Below, piece by piece: positions 47,327 through 56,129 of a DNA stretch of 64,000 bases. The translations under genes and the position numbers were made by a program. Positions within the stretch are counted from its first letter, which is position 1. Each line of letters starts with the position of its first letter. The stretch is from Paraclostridium dentum. GTDB lineage: Bacteria; Bacillota; Clostridia; Peptostreptococcales; Peptostreptococcaceae. The stretch lies in contig NZ_WIPK01000001.1 in assembly GCF_012922555.1 (NCBI RefSeq), forward strand, positions 744,001-808,000, read 5' to 3'. A model generated the notes under the pieces. That model had not been told where the DNA came from and ran no database searches. It saw only the letters and a program-made list of their open reading frames with translations.

Positions 47327-47596
47327 ATGTTTTTATTATTGGGAGTACTATTTTTAGTTTTAGGTATAAGTTTATTAATGTCTTGTAAAAATACAAAGAA
47401 AGAATATGATACAAAATTACAAAGTATAGAACAATCAAAAGGTGTAAAGAAAGATAAAAAAACTAATAATAAAATTAAAAACATAGAAGAGAAGTATGAA
47501 GCTGAAATAAAAAAATCAAAGGGAAGTGGATATAGCTTTTTAGTAGCAGGAATCTCATGTATGTTAGCAGAAATAATTTTGAAATATTTAAAATAA
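47327..47596 (+). CDS. small two-helix membrane protein, unknown
   Basis: The 89-residue protein has hydrophobic helices at both ends (FLLLGVLFLVLGISLLMSC and YSFLVAGISCMLAEIILKYL) around a highly charged 45-residue middle (KKDKKTNNKIKNIEEKYEAE). Both ends could lie in the membrane with a cytosolic loop. No family recognised. Start ATG 47327 follows GAAAGAGGAAAAGGT. It shares a terminator with the convergent lexA. Confidence 0.6.
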   Translation: MFLLLGVLFLVLGISLLMSCKNTKKEYDTKLQSIEQSKGVKKDKKTNNKIKNIEEKYEAEIKKSKGSGYSFLVAGISCMLAEIILKYLK

Positions 47597-47614
47597 TAAA
47601 ATCTAAAATTACAA

Positions 47615-47653
47615 AAATAAAGAGATATGTCTATAAAACATATCTCTTTATTT
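47615..47653. terminator. bidirectional terminator shared with lexA
   Basis: AAATAAAGAGATATGT pairs with ACATATCTCTTTATTT around CTATAAA. Confidence 0.85.
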
Positions 47654-48283
47654 TATTACTCTAAATACACCTCGTACATGTCCTAGTATACTAACTTCAG
47701 ATGGGTCTAAAATTATAGGTTCCATAAATTCATTTTCAGGTTGTAATCTTATATGATTTTCTTCTTTAAAAAACCTCTTAACAGTTGCACTATCTTCTCG
47801 AACTAATGCAACTACTATTTGAGAGTTATAAGCTGTGTTAGCTTTATCAACTATAACATAGTCTCCATCTAAAATACCTGCATTTATCATGCTTTCGCCT
47901 TTTACTTTTAATATAAAGTTATCTTTGCCTACAATAAAATTTGCAGGTAATGGTATGTATTCTTCTATGTTTTGTTCTGCAAAAATTGGTTCTCCAGCAG
48001 TTATTTGACCTATAACAGGTAAATGAAGAACCTCTTGATTAAGACCATTAACACCTTCACCTTTATTAGAGTCTAAAACTTCAATTGCTCTAGGTTTCGT
48101 TGCATCTCTTCTAATATACCCTAGTTTTTCTAATTTATTTAAATGAGAGTGTACAGTTGATGTAGATCTTAAATCAACAGCTGCACAAATTTCTCTAACT
48201 GAAGGTGGATACCCTTTTTGAGTTAATTGATCTTTTATAAACTCAAGTATCAGTATTTGCTTATTCGTTAAATCTAGATACAT
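47648..48283 (-). CDS. lexA: LexA repressor
   Basis: The 211-residue SOS repressor has an N-terminal winged helix-turn-helix ([20 protein letters not shown], residues 22-41), a linker with the Ala-Gly self-cleavage site (ITAGEP, A96-G97), and an S24-type domain with catalytic Ser131 (GESMINAG) and Lys169 (SATVKRFF). RecA filaments trigger self-cleavage and derepression. A GAAC/GTTT palindrome at 48355-48367 lies about 72 nt upstream of the start and overlaps the likely promoter, consistent with autoregulation. Confidence 0.97.
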   Translation of the reverse strand: MYLDLTNKQILILEFIKDQLTQKGYPPSVREICAAVDLRSTSTVHSHLNKLEKLGYIRRDATKPRAIEVLDSNKGEGVNGLNQEVLHLPVIGQITAGEPIFAEQNIEEYIPLPANFIVGKDNFILKVKGESMINAGILDGDYVIVDKANTAYNSQIVVALVREDSATVKRFFKEENHIRLQPENEFMEPIILDPSEVSILGHVRGVFRVIK

Positions 48284-48354
48284 GTTATCATCTCATTTCT
48301 AATATTAATTTTTAGTTTTATACTATATATTTTAGCATATTGACCAATTTTATA

Positions 48355-48367
48355 CAAACATTTGTTC
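48355..48367. promoter_or_regulatory. LexA box upstream of lexA
   Basis: CAAACATTTGTTC (minus strand GAACAAATGTTTG) fits the Firmicute LexA pattern GAAC-N4-GTTY. It lies between lexA and the upstream recombinase gene. Confidence 0.75.
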
Positions 48368-48379
48368 TTATATTAAATT

Positions 48380-49519
48380 TTATTCATTAATATCATCTAA
48401 GTCGTCTATCCATTCAAAGTTATTAACAATATCTCTTTTAACATTTTTCTTATGAGCTGCATATAATTGAGTCGTTGTAACATTATCATGATCTAGTAAG
48501 TTTTGTACATCATATATAGAAAATCCATTTTGAATTAATGAAGTAGCTGCCGTAGCTCTTAACTTATGTGGACTATAACCTTTATCTCTAGAAGTATCCA
48601 TAGAAATAGACGTATACTTTTTAACTAATTGCCTAATTGACTTTGGATCCATTCGTTTATTTTGCAGAGATAGAAATAATGCATCTTGCATATCTTCACT
48701 TAACATTTCACTTTTAGGTCTTTCATTTAAAATGTAATCTCTAACAACTAACTCACAAGTATTGTTTATAGGCATTAATACTTCTTTACCTCTTTTTCTA
48801 TAAATTTTAAACTCTCCTCGTGAAAAGTTAAATGATGAAATATTAAGCTCTCTAAGTTCATTTAATCTAAGTCCATATGTAACAAACAAAGCTAATATAG
48901 CTTTATCTCGAAGCTTAGTCTTTTTCCAATAAACTTTCTCTTTATCAGTAAGACCCAAACCTGTATCAACAGCATCTAACATTTTAGCAACTTCATCTAT
49001 TTCTAGACGTTTGATAGCATCAGGTTGTGGTTTGGGAAGTTTTATTGGATTGAACCCATCTGTTATATTAGCTTCTAATTGATCATTTCTAAAAAGAAAT
49101 TTAAATAGAGTAGACAAAGATGACTTTTTACGTGCTAAAGCTCTATTGTTATTTTCATATATATGAGTATTTTTATCAGTATACTTATAATATCTAGTAC
49201 AATAATCTCCTAAGAATAGGTTCACATCTCGTGCTTTTATTTGATTAAACTCATTAAGCGTAATATCTTTTATCTCATTAGCAATTGTAATTTCTTTAGT
49301 TTCTATTAAATATGAACAAAAAAATTGAATATCTTCTAAATAAGCTAATCTAGTAGTAACCGATACAGATCCTTTTAAATAAATACAGTAATCCTTCATA
49401 AACTTAGGAAGGTTGTTTTCAACCTGTATACATTTTTCGATAACTCTATTATCTCTAAGAACGATATTATCTGGCTTATCAGATTTATTATGTATTTTAA
49501 TAGTTTTGCTTTCTACCAT
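48380..49519 (-). CDS. tyrosine recombinase (XerC/XerD-like)
   Basis: The 379-residue protein has an N-terminal SAM-like core-binding domain of about 165 residues (KGSVSVTTRLAYLEDIQFFC) and a C-terminal catalytic domain. All conserved residues are visible: R218 (TYGLRLNEL), a Lys near 241-245 (YRKRGKEV), H318 and R321 (SPHKLRATAAT), H344 (LLDHDNVTTT) and Tyr353 (QLYAAH). It lies directly upstream of lexA in the same orientation but with its own LexA-type site between them. Its length and place suggest a chromosomal recombinase rather than a prophage integrase; the role is not certain. Confidence 0.85.
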   Translation of the reverse strand: MVESKTIKIHNKSDKPDNIVLRDNRVIEKCIQVENNLPKFMKDYCIYLKGSVSVTTRLAYLEDIQFFCSYLIETKEITIANEIKDITLNEFNQIKARDVNLFLGDYCTRYYKYTDKNTHIYENNNRALARKKSSLSTLFKFLFRNDQLEANITDGFNPIKLPKPQPDAIKRLEIDEVAKMLDAVDTGLGLTDKEKVYWKKTKLRDKAILALFVTYGLRLNELRELNISSFNFSRGEFKIYRKRGKEVLMPINNTCELVVRDYILNERPKSEMLSEDMQDALFLSLQNKRMDPKSIRQLVKKYTSISMDTSRDKGYSPHKLRATAATSLIQNGFSIYDVQNLLDHDNVTTTQLYAAHKKNVKRDIVNNFEWIDDLDDINE

Positions 49520-50230
49520 TTTTAAACCTCCAAATTTAAACTTTTAATATTTTTAATATAGCATAGTCTTTTTTTGACTTCAACTATTCCTTAAATAATA
49601 CAACGAAAGTAAATTATATAAAAATATTGATTTAAATCAATTTGTAGGAGCAGAAGCTTGATTACAATATAAATTATCGGACAACAGAATTAAAACCCTT
49701 TAAAATGCATTTAAATAGGTCGGTTTAGGGTAAGATTTATCAAAGTAAGAATAGTATATATAAAATAATAATTAGAAGTACAAAAATAAATTCATAAAAG
49801 AAAATATTATAAAATTCAAGCTTAGAATATTAAATATGAAAAAATCAAAGTAAAATTTGTTTTTTTTATATTTAAATAAATTGATTTGAGAGTTGTAAAA
49901 TAAAAAAATAAAAACGTACAAATAATTTTAAAATAAATTCAAAAATCAAACAAAAAGAGAAGTTATAAAAGTTGAAAATAATATAAATAGCAAAAGTTAC
50001 AAATATATGCTAAAAAAGCGCTAAATAGATCTATATTATTTATTTCTATACTAACTATACCCTAAATATACATTTAAAGGATAGTTAAATATTAAGAAAC
50101 GGACTACTCTTCATATATGTATATATAATTAATGCAATTTCACATATATACATATAATTTTAGTTGCTATACACGTTTATATTATATAGGTATAATTATA
50201 CCTATATAATATAAACTACAAATTTATAAT
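49520..50230. other. long AT-rich intergenic region with nested palindromes
   Basis: About 710 bp with no supported gene. The first 580 bp are very AT-rich and irregular. The right end carries an inverted repeat at 50112-50157 (TATATGTATATAT and ATATATACATATA) and then a perfect 42-bp palindrome at 50175-50216. Confidence 0.6.
50175..50216. repeat. perfect 42-bp palindrome
   Basis: The 21-nt left arm starts GTTTATATTATATAGGTATA and is exactly the reverse complement of the right arm, with no spacer. Pairing stops at the outer C/T mismatch. It can form a cruciform or serve as a dimer-binding site. Confidence 0.85.
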
Positions 50231-50276
50231 AAAAAACGTCATTTTAAGTTTAAATTAGCTTAAAATGACGTTTTTT
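50231..50276. terminator. terminator of sspH
   Basis: AAAAAACGTCATTTTAAG at 50231-50248 pairs perfectly with CTTAAAATGACGTTTTTT at 50259-50276. Confidence 0.88.
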
Positions 50277-50277
50277 A

Positions 50278-50466
50278 TTATTTTTCGTTTTCATGTAATG
50301 ATTCTAAATCAACTTCAAATTTCGAATCATCATTTAGAGATTTAACATAAGCTGTACCAATATTATTGTCAACACTAACTAGTTTTACTGGTTTATTGTA
50401 ATAATAAAGTGTTATATTATTATTTTCATTATTATTGCATATCTCTGCTGCTCTTCTAAGTTGCAT
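50278..50466 (-). CDS. sspH: H-type small acid-soluble spore protein
   Basis: I use ATG 50466, preceded by AAGGAGGTGTATT; a longer frame to 50544 has no ribosome site. The 62-residue product QLRRAAEICNNNENNNITLY then YYNKPVKLVSVDNNIGTAYV matches the SspH family: an RA.EI start, a Y.KPV.I..VD core and a short acidic tail. These proteins accumulate in the forespore core. It is expected to be under a forespore sigma factor, and lies next to spoVS. Confidence 0.85.
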   Translation of the reverse strand: MQLRRAAEICNNNENNNITLYYYNKPVKLVSVDNNIGTAYVKSLNDDSKFEVDLESLHENEK

Positions 50467-50529
50467 AATACACCTCCTTATATTTCTTAACTTATATTTT
50501 CCTAATATAAATATCTTATTCAAAATAAA

Positions 50530-50551
50530 AGAGACTATTTTCATAGTCTCT
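50530..50551 (-). terminator. terminator of spoVS
   Basis: AGAGACTAT pairs with ATAGTCTCT around TTTC. The minus strand continues TTTTATTTTG. Confidence 0.8.
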
Positions 50552-50565
50552 AAGTTTCTAAAAAT

Positions 50566-50826
50566 TTATCTTGGATTTACGACAAGCTTAATAGCTGTTC
50601 TTTCTTCTCCGTCTATATTGACATCAGTAAATGATGGAACACACACTAGATCTATACCACTTGGTGCAACGAAACCCCTTGCCACAGCAATAGCTTTAAC
50701 AGCTTGATTTAAAGCTCCTGCTCCAATAGCTTGAATTTCAGCACTTCCATTTTCTCTTATAACTCCAGCTAAAGCACCTGCTACAGAATTTGGATTAGAT
50801 TTTGATGAAACTTTTAATACATCCAT
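50566..50826 (-). CDS. spoVS: stage V sporulation protein S
   Basis: The 86-residue SpoVS is nearly invariant in spore formers: DVLKVSSKSNPNSVAGALAG, then EIQAIGAGALNQAVKAIAVA and RGFVAPSGIDLVCVPSFTDV. It has an Alba-like fold and acts in spore coat and core dehydration stages, and in septation when mutated. Start ATG 50826 follows AGAGGGGGATGTTGAA. It is followed by its own terminator and then sspH, a small sporulation cluster. Confidence 0.97.
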   Translation of the reverse strand: MDVLKVSSKSNPNSVAGALAGVIRENGSAEIQAIGAGALNQAVKAIAVARGFVAPSGIDLVCVPSFTDVNIDGEERTAIKLVVNPR

Positions 50827-51005
50827 TTCAACATCCCCCTCTTATGTTTCTTTGTAGAATATTATCAAATTGTATAGTATCCTATTTAACTACAAATTCT
50901 ATAAAAAAAATAAAACTCCTTTATTTTAATATTAAATTTAATATTATATTGATATAACTAAGCTTCATAGATTATTTGCATAGTCTATTCCATAAGCATA
51001 AAAAA

Positions 51006-51032
51006 AGTCTATTAAGGGTTACTTAATAGACT
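51006..51032 (-). terminator. terminator of the acc operon
   Basis: AGTCTATTAAG pairs with CTTAATAGACT around GGTTA. The minus strand continues in a T run. It overlaps the accA stop. Confidence 0.85.
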
Positions 51033-51973
51033 CCTATGTTTCTAAACTTTCCGTATCTATGATTTACTATTTCATCTTTAGAAAAATCTTTATAAAAACT
51101 TAATCTGTTTATTATATAATTTTTAATATCATTTGACACAGCTTCTAAATCACTATGAGCTGTACCAGATGGTTCCTCTATAATATGATCTATTATTCCT
51201 AAGTCTTTTAAATCCGAACTAGTAAGCTTCATTATTTCACTAGCATCTTTAGATTTAGAGGAATCTTTAAATAGAATGCTTGATAATCCTTCAGGAGAAA
51301 TAACTGAATAAACTGAGTTTTGAAGCATGGCTATCTCATTTGAAACGCCTATGCCAAGTGCTCCTCCACTCCCCCCCTCTCCTATAACGATAGAGAGTAT
51401 AGGTACTTTAAGTGAACTCATTTCAAGTAAATTTTTTGCAATAGCTTCTCCTTGACCACGTTCCTCAGCTTCTATTCCACAAAATGCTCCTGGAGTGTCT
51501 ATAAAAGTAATTATTGGTCTATTAAACTTTTCAGCTTGTTTCATAAGTCTTAGAGCTTTTCTATATCCTTCTGGATGTGGCATTCCAAAGTTTCTTTTTA
51601 TTTGTTCATTTATATCTTTTCCCTTTTGATGACCAATTAACGTAACTTCAAAATCGCCTATTTTTCCGATTCCTCCAATTATTGATGGATCATCTTTATA
51701 AAGTCTATCTCCATGGAGTTCTACGAATAAAGAACATATGTTCTTTATGTAATTTTCGGCATTTGGCCTCTTTATATCTCTACTTATAGAAACCTTATCC
51801 CATGCAGATAAATCTTTAGGACTAGTAGTTTCAATGTTTATAAGTTTTATTTCCAATTTTTCTATTTCGCAACTTAAGTCTATATTGCTTTGATTTGATA
51901 GTTGTTTTAATTGTTTTATGCTTTCTTTTATCTTATTTATATCATCCTTCGAACTAACGTTCTGTATGTGCAA
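51023..51973 (-). CDS. accA: acetyl-CoA carboxylase carboxyltransferase alpha subunit
   Basis: The 316-residue protein starts at TTG 51973 behind GAAGGTGATTTAA, inside the end of accD (20-nt overlap). AccA features: ISRDIKRPNAENYIKNICSL, FVELHGDRLYKDDPSIIGGI, KGKDINEQIKRNFGMPHPEG, FIDTPGAFCGIEAEERGQGE and a Gly-rich VIGEGGSGGALGIG oxyanion region. With AccD it transfers carboxyl from biotin to acetyl-CoA to give malonyl-CoA for fatty acid synthesis. It is the last gene of accBCDA. Confidence 0.96.
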   Translation of the reverse strand: MHIQNVSSKDDINKIKESIKQLKQLSNQSNIDLSCEIEKLEIKLINIETTSPKDLSAWDKVSISRDIKRPNAENYIKNICSLFVELHGDRLYKDDPSIIGGIGKIGDFEVTLIGHQKGKDINEQIKRNFGMPHPEGYRKALRLMKQAEKFNRPIITFIDTPGAFCGIEAEERGQGEAIAKNLLEMSSLKVPILSIVIGEGGSGGALGIGVSNEIAMLQNSVYSVISPEGLSSILFKDSSKSKDASEIMKLTSSDLKDLGIIDHIIEEPSGTAHSDLEAVSNDIKNYIINRLSFYKDFSKDEIVNHRYGKFRNIGVY

Positions 51974-52850
51974 TTAAATCACCTTCTTTACAATAATCAT
52001 AACCATGTAAGCTTAATAAGTTAAATAAAGTATCTTTCATTTGGTCTCTATTAACTATAAGATCTACAAAACCATGTTCTAATAAAAACTCAGATGTTTG
52101 AAACCCTTTAGGTAAATCTTGCTTAATCGTTTGTTTTATAACCCTTGGGCCAGCAAAAGCAATCAAAGCATTAGGTTCTGCTATAATTATATCCCCTAGA
52201 GTTGCAAAGCTAGCAGTAACTCCCCCTGTAGTAGGATTAGTAAGTATAGATATATATAAAAGTCCTGCATCTGATAACTTAGACAGTGCTTGAGATGTTT
52301 TTGCCATTTGCATAAGAGAAATCATACCTTCTTGCATTCTAGCGCCTCCAGATGCACAACAAATTAACACAGGAAGTTTATTATCAATAGCATACTCTAT
52401 AGACTGAGTAATTTTTTCTCCAACTATTGCTCCCATACTTCCCATCATGAATTTAGGATTCATTACACATAAAACGACTTCTACACCATGTATAAGCCCT
52501 TTACCTGTTATAACAGCTTCTTTTTCGTTTGTAGCATTTTTATACTTTGATATCTTAGTCTCATAGTCAGGGAAGTTTAATATGTTTTTAAATTCTAAAT
52601 CATAATCAAATTCTTCAAAACTATTTTCATCTAATAACAATTTAATTCTTTTTCTAGCAGAAAAATCATAGTGTTTATTACACTTTGGACATATATTTAA
52701 ATTTTCTTCAATATCTTTTCTAAATACTTGGCTTTTGCAAGTTTCACAATAAATCCAAAACTTATCATCTACACTATTTTCTTTAAAATTCTGATTTAAA
52801 TGAACAACTGCATAGTTTTGACCTTTTCTATTTAAGAACTTCTTAATCAT
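51954..52850 (-). CDS. accD: acetyl-CoA carboxylase carboxyltransferase beta subunit
   Basis: I use ATG 52850, 9 nt after AAGGAG; a TTG two codons upstream is too close. The 298-residue protein has the AccD zinc ribbon near the N-terminus (YCETCKSQVF and NICPKCNKHY) and the crotonase-like fold: NPKFMMGSMGAIVGEKITQS, ICCASGGARMQEGMISLMQM and TNPTTGGVTASFATLGDI. It pairs with AccA. It lies 18 nt after accC. Confidence 0.96.
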   Translation of the reverse strand: MIKKFLNRKGQNYAVVHLNQNFKENSVDDKFWIYCETCKSQVFRKDIEENLNICPKCNKHYDFSARKRIKLLLDENSFEEFDYDLEFKNILNFPDYETKISKYKNATNEKEAVITGKGLIHGVEVVLCVMNPKFMMGSMGAIVGEKITQSIEYAIDNKLPVLICCASGGARMQEGMISLMQMAKTSQALSKLSDAGLLYISILTNPTTGGVTASFATLGDIIIAEPNALIAFAGPRVIKQTIKQDLPKGFQTSEFLLEHGFVDLIVNRDQMKDTLFNLLSLHGYDYCKEGDLIAHTER

Positions 52851-52868
52851 AATCAAAATCTCCTTAAC

Positions 52869-54224
52869 TTAAGCGTTTAAGCTTTTTATAAAACTAGTTT
52901 CTATAAATTTAGTATGATGAGTATTATCCATAAACTCATTAGAATTTATAAGTTGTTTTTGAAAATCTATGTTAGTAGTAACTCCCTCTATGATTATCTC
53001 ATCTAAAGCTCTATTCATTCTACGTATACATTCTTCTCTACTGTCAGCTATACAAATTAACTTCCCTAACATAGAATCATATATAGGTGGTACTGTATAT
53101 CCAGGATATATAAATGTATCAAATCTTACTCCGAATCCTCCTGGTATATGAATAGACTCAATCTTTCCTGGACATGGTCTAAAATCATTATCAGAGTCTT
53201 CCGCATTTATTCTACACTCAATGGCATGACCTTTAAATTTAATCTCATTTTGTTTAAATGGTATTTCTTTTCCACTAGCAATAAGCAGCTGTAAGTTTAT
53301 AAGGTCTATACCTGTTATCATTTCTGTTACAGGATGTTCAACTTGTATTCTTGTGTTCATCTCAATAAAATAAAAATTCTTGTATTTATCTACAATAAAT
53401 TCTATAGTACCGGCTCCGATATAATCTACACCTTTAGTTATTTTTACAGCTGTATCATATAATTTTTTTCTTTGATTATCGTCTAGATAAAAACTTAAAG
53501 ATTCTTCTACAAGCTTTTGGTTTCTTCTTTGCATAGAACAATCTCTGTCTCCAAGATGTATTGCATTATTGAAACTATCTCCAAATACTTGAACTTCTAT
53601 ATGTCTTGGATTTTCAATATATTTTTCCATATATAAAGAACTGTCTCCAAATGAAGATAGTGCTTCTGCTTTTGCTATATCAAATAAAGAATCAAACTCA
53701 CTTTCATTGTAAATTATTCGCATACCCTTACCGCCACCTCCACTAGAGGCTTTTATCATAACGGGATATCCAATAGTTTTAGCTAATTTTTTAGCTTCTT
53801 CTCTATCTTCTAAAATTGATTTCGATCCAGGAACAACTGGAACGTCTAAACTAATCATAGTCTCACGTGCTTTTGATTTATTCCCCATTAGCTCTATTTG
53901 ATTAGGTGTAGGCCCAACAAAGATTATATTGTTATCAATACATGCTTTAGCAAATTTAGCATTTTCTGATAAAAATCCAAATCCTGGGTGTATAGCATCA
54001 CAATTCATTTTTTTTGCTAAGTATATTATATTATCGATGTTGTTGTAACTTTTACTTATATTATTAGGTCCTATACATATAGACTCATCAGCTAAGTATC
54101 TGTGTAAACTTTCTTTATCTATTTCAGAGTATATAGCAACTGTTTCTATGTTTAGTTCCTTGCATGTACGAATTATTCTAACTGCTATATCGCCTCTATT
54201 TGCAATTAATAATCTTTTAATCAT
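52869..54224 (-). CDS. accC: biotin carboxylase
   Basis: The 451-residue biotin carboxylase has an ATP-grasp fold. It starts with the KRLLIANRGDIAVRIIRTCK biotin-carboxylase N-domain and has the Gly-rich ATP loop ASSGGGGKGMRII, the ERDCSMQRRNQKLVEE-like loop (DRDCSMQRRNQKL), EMNTRIQVEHPVTEMITGID and a final AHPxx-type domain (ALDEIIIEGVTTNIDFQ). It carboxylates biotin on AccB using bicarbonate and ATP. Between accB and accD in one operon. Confidence 0.96.
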   Translation of the reverse strand: MIKRLLIANRGDIAVRIIRTCKELNIETVAIYSEIDKESLHRYLADESICIGPNNISKSYNNIDNIIYLAKKMNCDAIHPGFGFLSENAKFAKACIDNNIIFVGPTPNQIELMGNKSKARETMISLDVPVVPGSKSILEDREEAKKLAKTIGYPVMIKASSGGGGKGMRIIYNESEFDSLFDIAKAEALSSFGDSSLYMEKYIENPRHIEVQVFGDSFNNAIHLGDRDCSMQRRNQKLVEESLSFYLDDNQRKKLYDTAVKITKGVDYIGAGTIEFIVDKYKNFYFIEMNTRIQVEHPVTEMITGIDLINLQLLIASGKEIPFKQNEIKFKGHAIECRINAEDSDNDFRPCPGKIESIHIPGGFGVRFDTFIYPGYTVPPIYDSMLGKLICIADSREECIRRMNRALDEIIIEGVTTNIDFQKQLINSNEFMDNTHHTKFIETSFIKSLNA

Positions 54225-54237
54225 AAACTGCCTCCTA

Positions 54238-54711
54238 TTAAATTGTTTTTATTTTAAATATAGCCTGATTATATTCTACTAAATCTTCGTTAGACACTAA
54301 TATATCAACTACTTCACCATCTACATCACTATTTATTTCATTCATAAGTTTCATAGCTTCAATTATACAAAGGGTATCTCCTTTTGAAACTTTATCTCCT
54401 ACTTTTACAAAAGTACTTGATTCCGGACTTGATGCTTCATAATAAGTTCCCATTATAGGAGCTTTAATTACATGGATATTGTCATTACTAACTTCTAAAT
54501 CAACAGAAGCCTCTTCTTTATTAGCTTCATCATATGCGCTACTTACTTCCGTTAGTTTAAGTTCCTCTTTTTTGTTTTCCGCTGTTTTTGTATTTACGGA
54601 AACTTCACCTTTAGAGACTTCTAAAATAAAGTTCTCATCTTTTAAGTTTACATATGTCAAATTAGTTTTATCTATAGTCAATAATAATTCTTTTATCTCA
54701 TTTACTTTCAT
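54238..54711 (-). CDS. accB: biotin carboxyl carrier protein
   Basis: The 157-residue protein has an N-terminal helical segment (KVNEIKELLLTIDKTNLTYV), an acidic/Ala-type linker, and a biotinyl domain from about residue 82: IKAPIMGTYYEASSPES, then CIIEAMKLMNEI, whose Lys is biotinylated, and a final hairpin. It is the first gene of accBCDA. A FapR-like operator and TATAAT box precede it, so the operon should respond to malonyl-CoA. Confidence 0.95.
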   Translation of the reverse strand: MKVNEIKELLLTIDKTNLTYVNLKDENFILEVSKGEVSVNTKTAENKKEELKLTEVSSAYDEANKEEASVDLEVSNDNIHVIKAPIMGTYYEASSPESSTFVKVGDKVSKGDTLCIIEAMKLMNEINSDVDGEVVDILVSNEDLVEYNQAIFKIKTI

Positions 54712-54726
54712 AATTACCTCCTTGTA

Positions 54727-54765
54727 TTATTACCTGGTACTAACATTATATCACAAAAAATGGTT
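54727..54765 (-). promoter_or_regulatory. acc promoter with FapR-like operator
   Basis: On the minus strand TTTGCA and TATAAT are spaced about 16 bp, followed by TTAGTACCAGGTAATAA at 54743-54727. That is a close match to the FapR operator pattern TTAGTACC-N2-GGTACTAA. FapR represses fatty-acid genes and is released by malonyl-CoA. Confidence 0.65.
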
Positions 54766-54775
54766 TTGCAAAGTA

Positions 54776-54808
54776 AAAAGTGCTACTTTTATAAAAAGTA
54801 GCACTTTT
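54776..54808. terminator. bidirectional hairpin terminator
   Basis: AAAAGTGCTACTTTT pairs with AAAAGTAGCACTTTT around a 2-3 nt loop. It ends the minus-strand gene at 54813. Confidence 0.8.
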
Positions 54809-54812
54809 ATTT

Positions 54813-55382
54813 TTATTCAATTCTTTGTTCTATACTTTCTAACTCTTGAATAGTAAGACCTGTAATTTCACAGATAAATTTTTTATCGGCTCCTTTTAAT
54901 AGGAGTTCTACAGCCATATCTATTTTAGTTTTCATAAGATTTTTATTAGCTTCTTCATTTTTAACAATTGTTTTTTTATTTTCTATTACTTGAACTGCTT
55001 GAGAAACTTTTGTATTTAGCTCTTTTCTGTTACCTATGAAATTTGAATAATATTTAAATAAGATAAATATAGCTGGAATAATAAAAAATAATTTAGATCC
55101 TATAAATCCAATTAAAGTTGTTAGTATAACTATAGTCTTATTTATATCTGGTAAATTTTCATTTTTTGAGAAAGATTCAAAAATTCCTAAAATTGTTATG
55201 GCTATACATAAAGGAATCAATGTATAACTTGCCAAAAGCCCTCCTAAGCCTATTGAATCTATATTGTGAAGAATGTTGCCATAAACTGCCATGTCCCCGT
55301 TTAAATAAGCACACATACAAGCTATAAGGCCTATAATTCCACCGAGTGATTGTGTATACCAATTAAAAAAAGATTTGTCCAT
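54813..55382 (-). CDS. membrane protein with C-terminal helical domain, unknown
   Basis: I use ATG 55382, 8 nt after GGGGGA; an ATG two codons earlier is too close. The 189-residue product has four membrane segments in its first 110 residues (GGIIGLIACMCAYLNG, YTLIPLCIAITILGIF, IVILTTLIGFIGSKLFFIIP and neighbours). A cytosolic coiled segment follows, then a C-terminal motif MAVELLLKGADKKFICEITG, LTIQELESIE that resembles a degenerate helix-turn-helix often seen in Firmicute membrane proteins. Function unknown; monocistronic. Confidence 0.65.
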   Translation of the reverse strand: MDKSFFNWYTQSLGGIIGLIACMCAYLNGDMAVYGNILHNIDSIGLGGLLASYTLIPLCIAITILGIFESFSKNENLPDINKTIVILTTLIGFIGSKLFFIIPAIFILFKYYSNFIGNRKELNTKVSQAVQVIENKKTIVKNEEANKNLMKTKIDMAVELLLKGADKKFICEITGLTIQELESIEQRIE

Positions 55383-55461
55383 AATCATTCCCCCGTAATT
55401 TAATAATATCCCTATATAAGATATTATTCACTTAATATTATTTGTATTAACTAAATTTTAT

Positions 55462-55665
55462 TTACCTTAAGGTTTTTAAGGCGTCTTCTAAAAACTTTGT
55501 ATCGTTGTTTCCTTTTTCCTTTTCTATATCTATAAGCTTCTTAGTTAAGTTTTGAGCATTATTTAAGTTATTATTATCTATAGATTCGAAAATTTGTTTT
55601 AAAATGAAGTAAGATTCCTCGTCAACAGTGTTAGAATTAAACTTGTTATAATAATATATACACAT
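55462..55665 (-). CDS. small helical protein, unknown
   Basis: The 67-residue protein is nearly all helix: ESYFILKQIFESIDNNNLNN, AQNLTKKLIDIEKEKGNNDT, KFLEDALKTL, with a Tyr-rich start (CIYYYNKF). No membrane segment. It could be a TPR-like hairpin. The ribosome site AAAAGGAGAGTATT is good. No family recognised. Confidence 0.55.
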   Translation of the reverse strand: MCIYYYNKFNSNTVDEESYFILKQIFESIDNNNLNNAQNLTKKLIDIEKEKGNNDTKFLEDALKTLR

Positions 55666-55853
55666 AATACTCTCCTTTTAATAATTTTTTTATATTTATA
55701 TTATACTTATAATTTTGATATAAAATTCTAAGTTTTTAAAATTATTTTCATTATATTTAAAATCATCTTGTTAAAATTAATTCTTTTGTGTATACTTTTT
55801 GTATGTTTATTTATTAAATTATTATTTATAATCGAGGAAAAGGGAGTCTAACT

Positions 55854-56117
55854 ATGTTAAATACTATTGAGATTATACTTAAAATTTTATTTTTCATTTT
55901 GTCTTTTGTATGGGCTGGGAAGATTATGATTTTAAGAAGTGATAAGCAAATAGTTATAAATCCATTACTTATTTCTATATCAGCGATTTTAGCTTTACTA
56001 CCCGATGCAATATTTGGAATTAACCTTCAATTTGTTAATATAACATTATATTTCATATATGTAGTTATAATTTTATTCGGACTTTATTGTATGAAAAGAA
56101 AAAATGGAGTTTTTTAA
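55854..56117 (+). CDS. small three-helix membrane protein, unknown
   Basis: The 87-residue protein has hydrophobic helices IEIILKILFFILSFVWAGKI, LLISISAILALLPDAIFG and YFIYVVIILFGLYCM, and ends in KRKNGVF. Start ATG 55854 follows AAAAGGGAGTCTAACT. Its stop lies inside a terminator shared with the convergent trmB. Function unknown. Confidence 0.6.
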   Translation: MLNTIEIILKILFFILSFVWAGKIMILRSDKQIVINPLLISISAILALLPDAIFGINLQFVNITLYFIYVVIILFGLYCMKRKNGVF

Positions 56118-56129
56118 CTCCATTTTTTT
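56099..56129. terminator. bidirectional terminator shared with trmB
   Basis: AAAAATGGAG pairs with CTCCATTTTT around TTTTTTAA and overlaps the stop of the plus-strand gene. Confidence 0.75.

Noticed and set aside
48380-49519. This recombinase as the integrase of the late prophage module
   Set aside because: It lies 28 kb away next to lexA, with no phage genes or att repeats near it, and looks like a chromosomal Xer-type protein.
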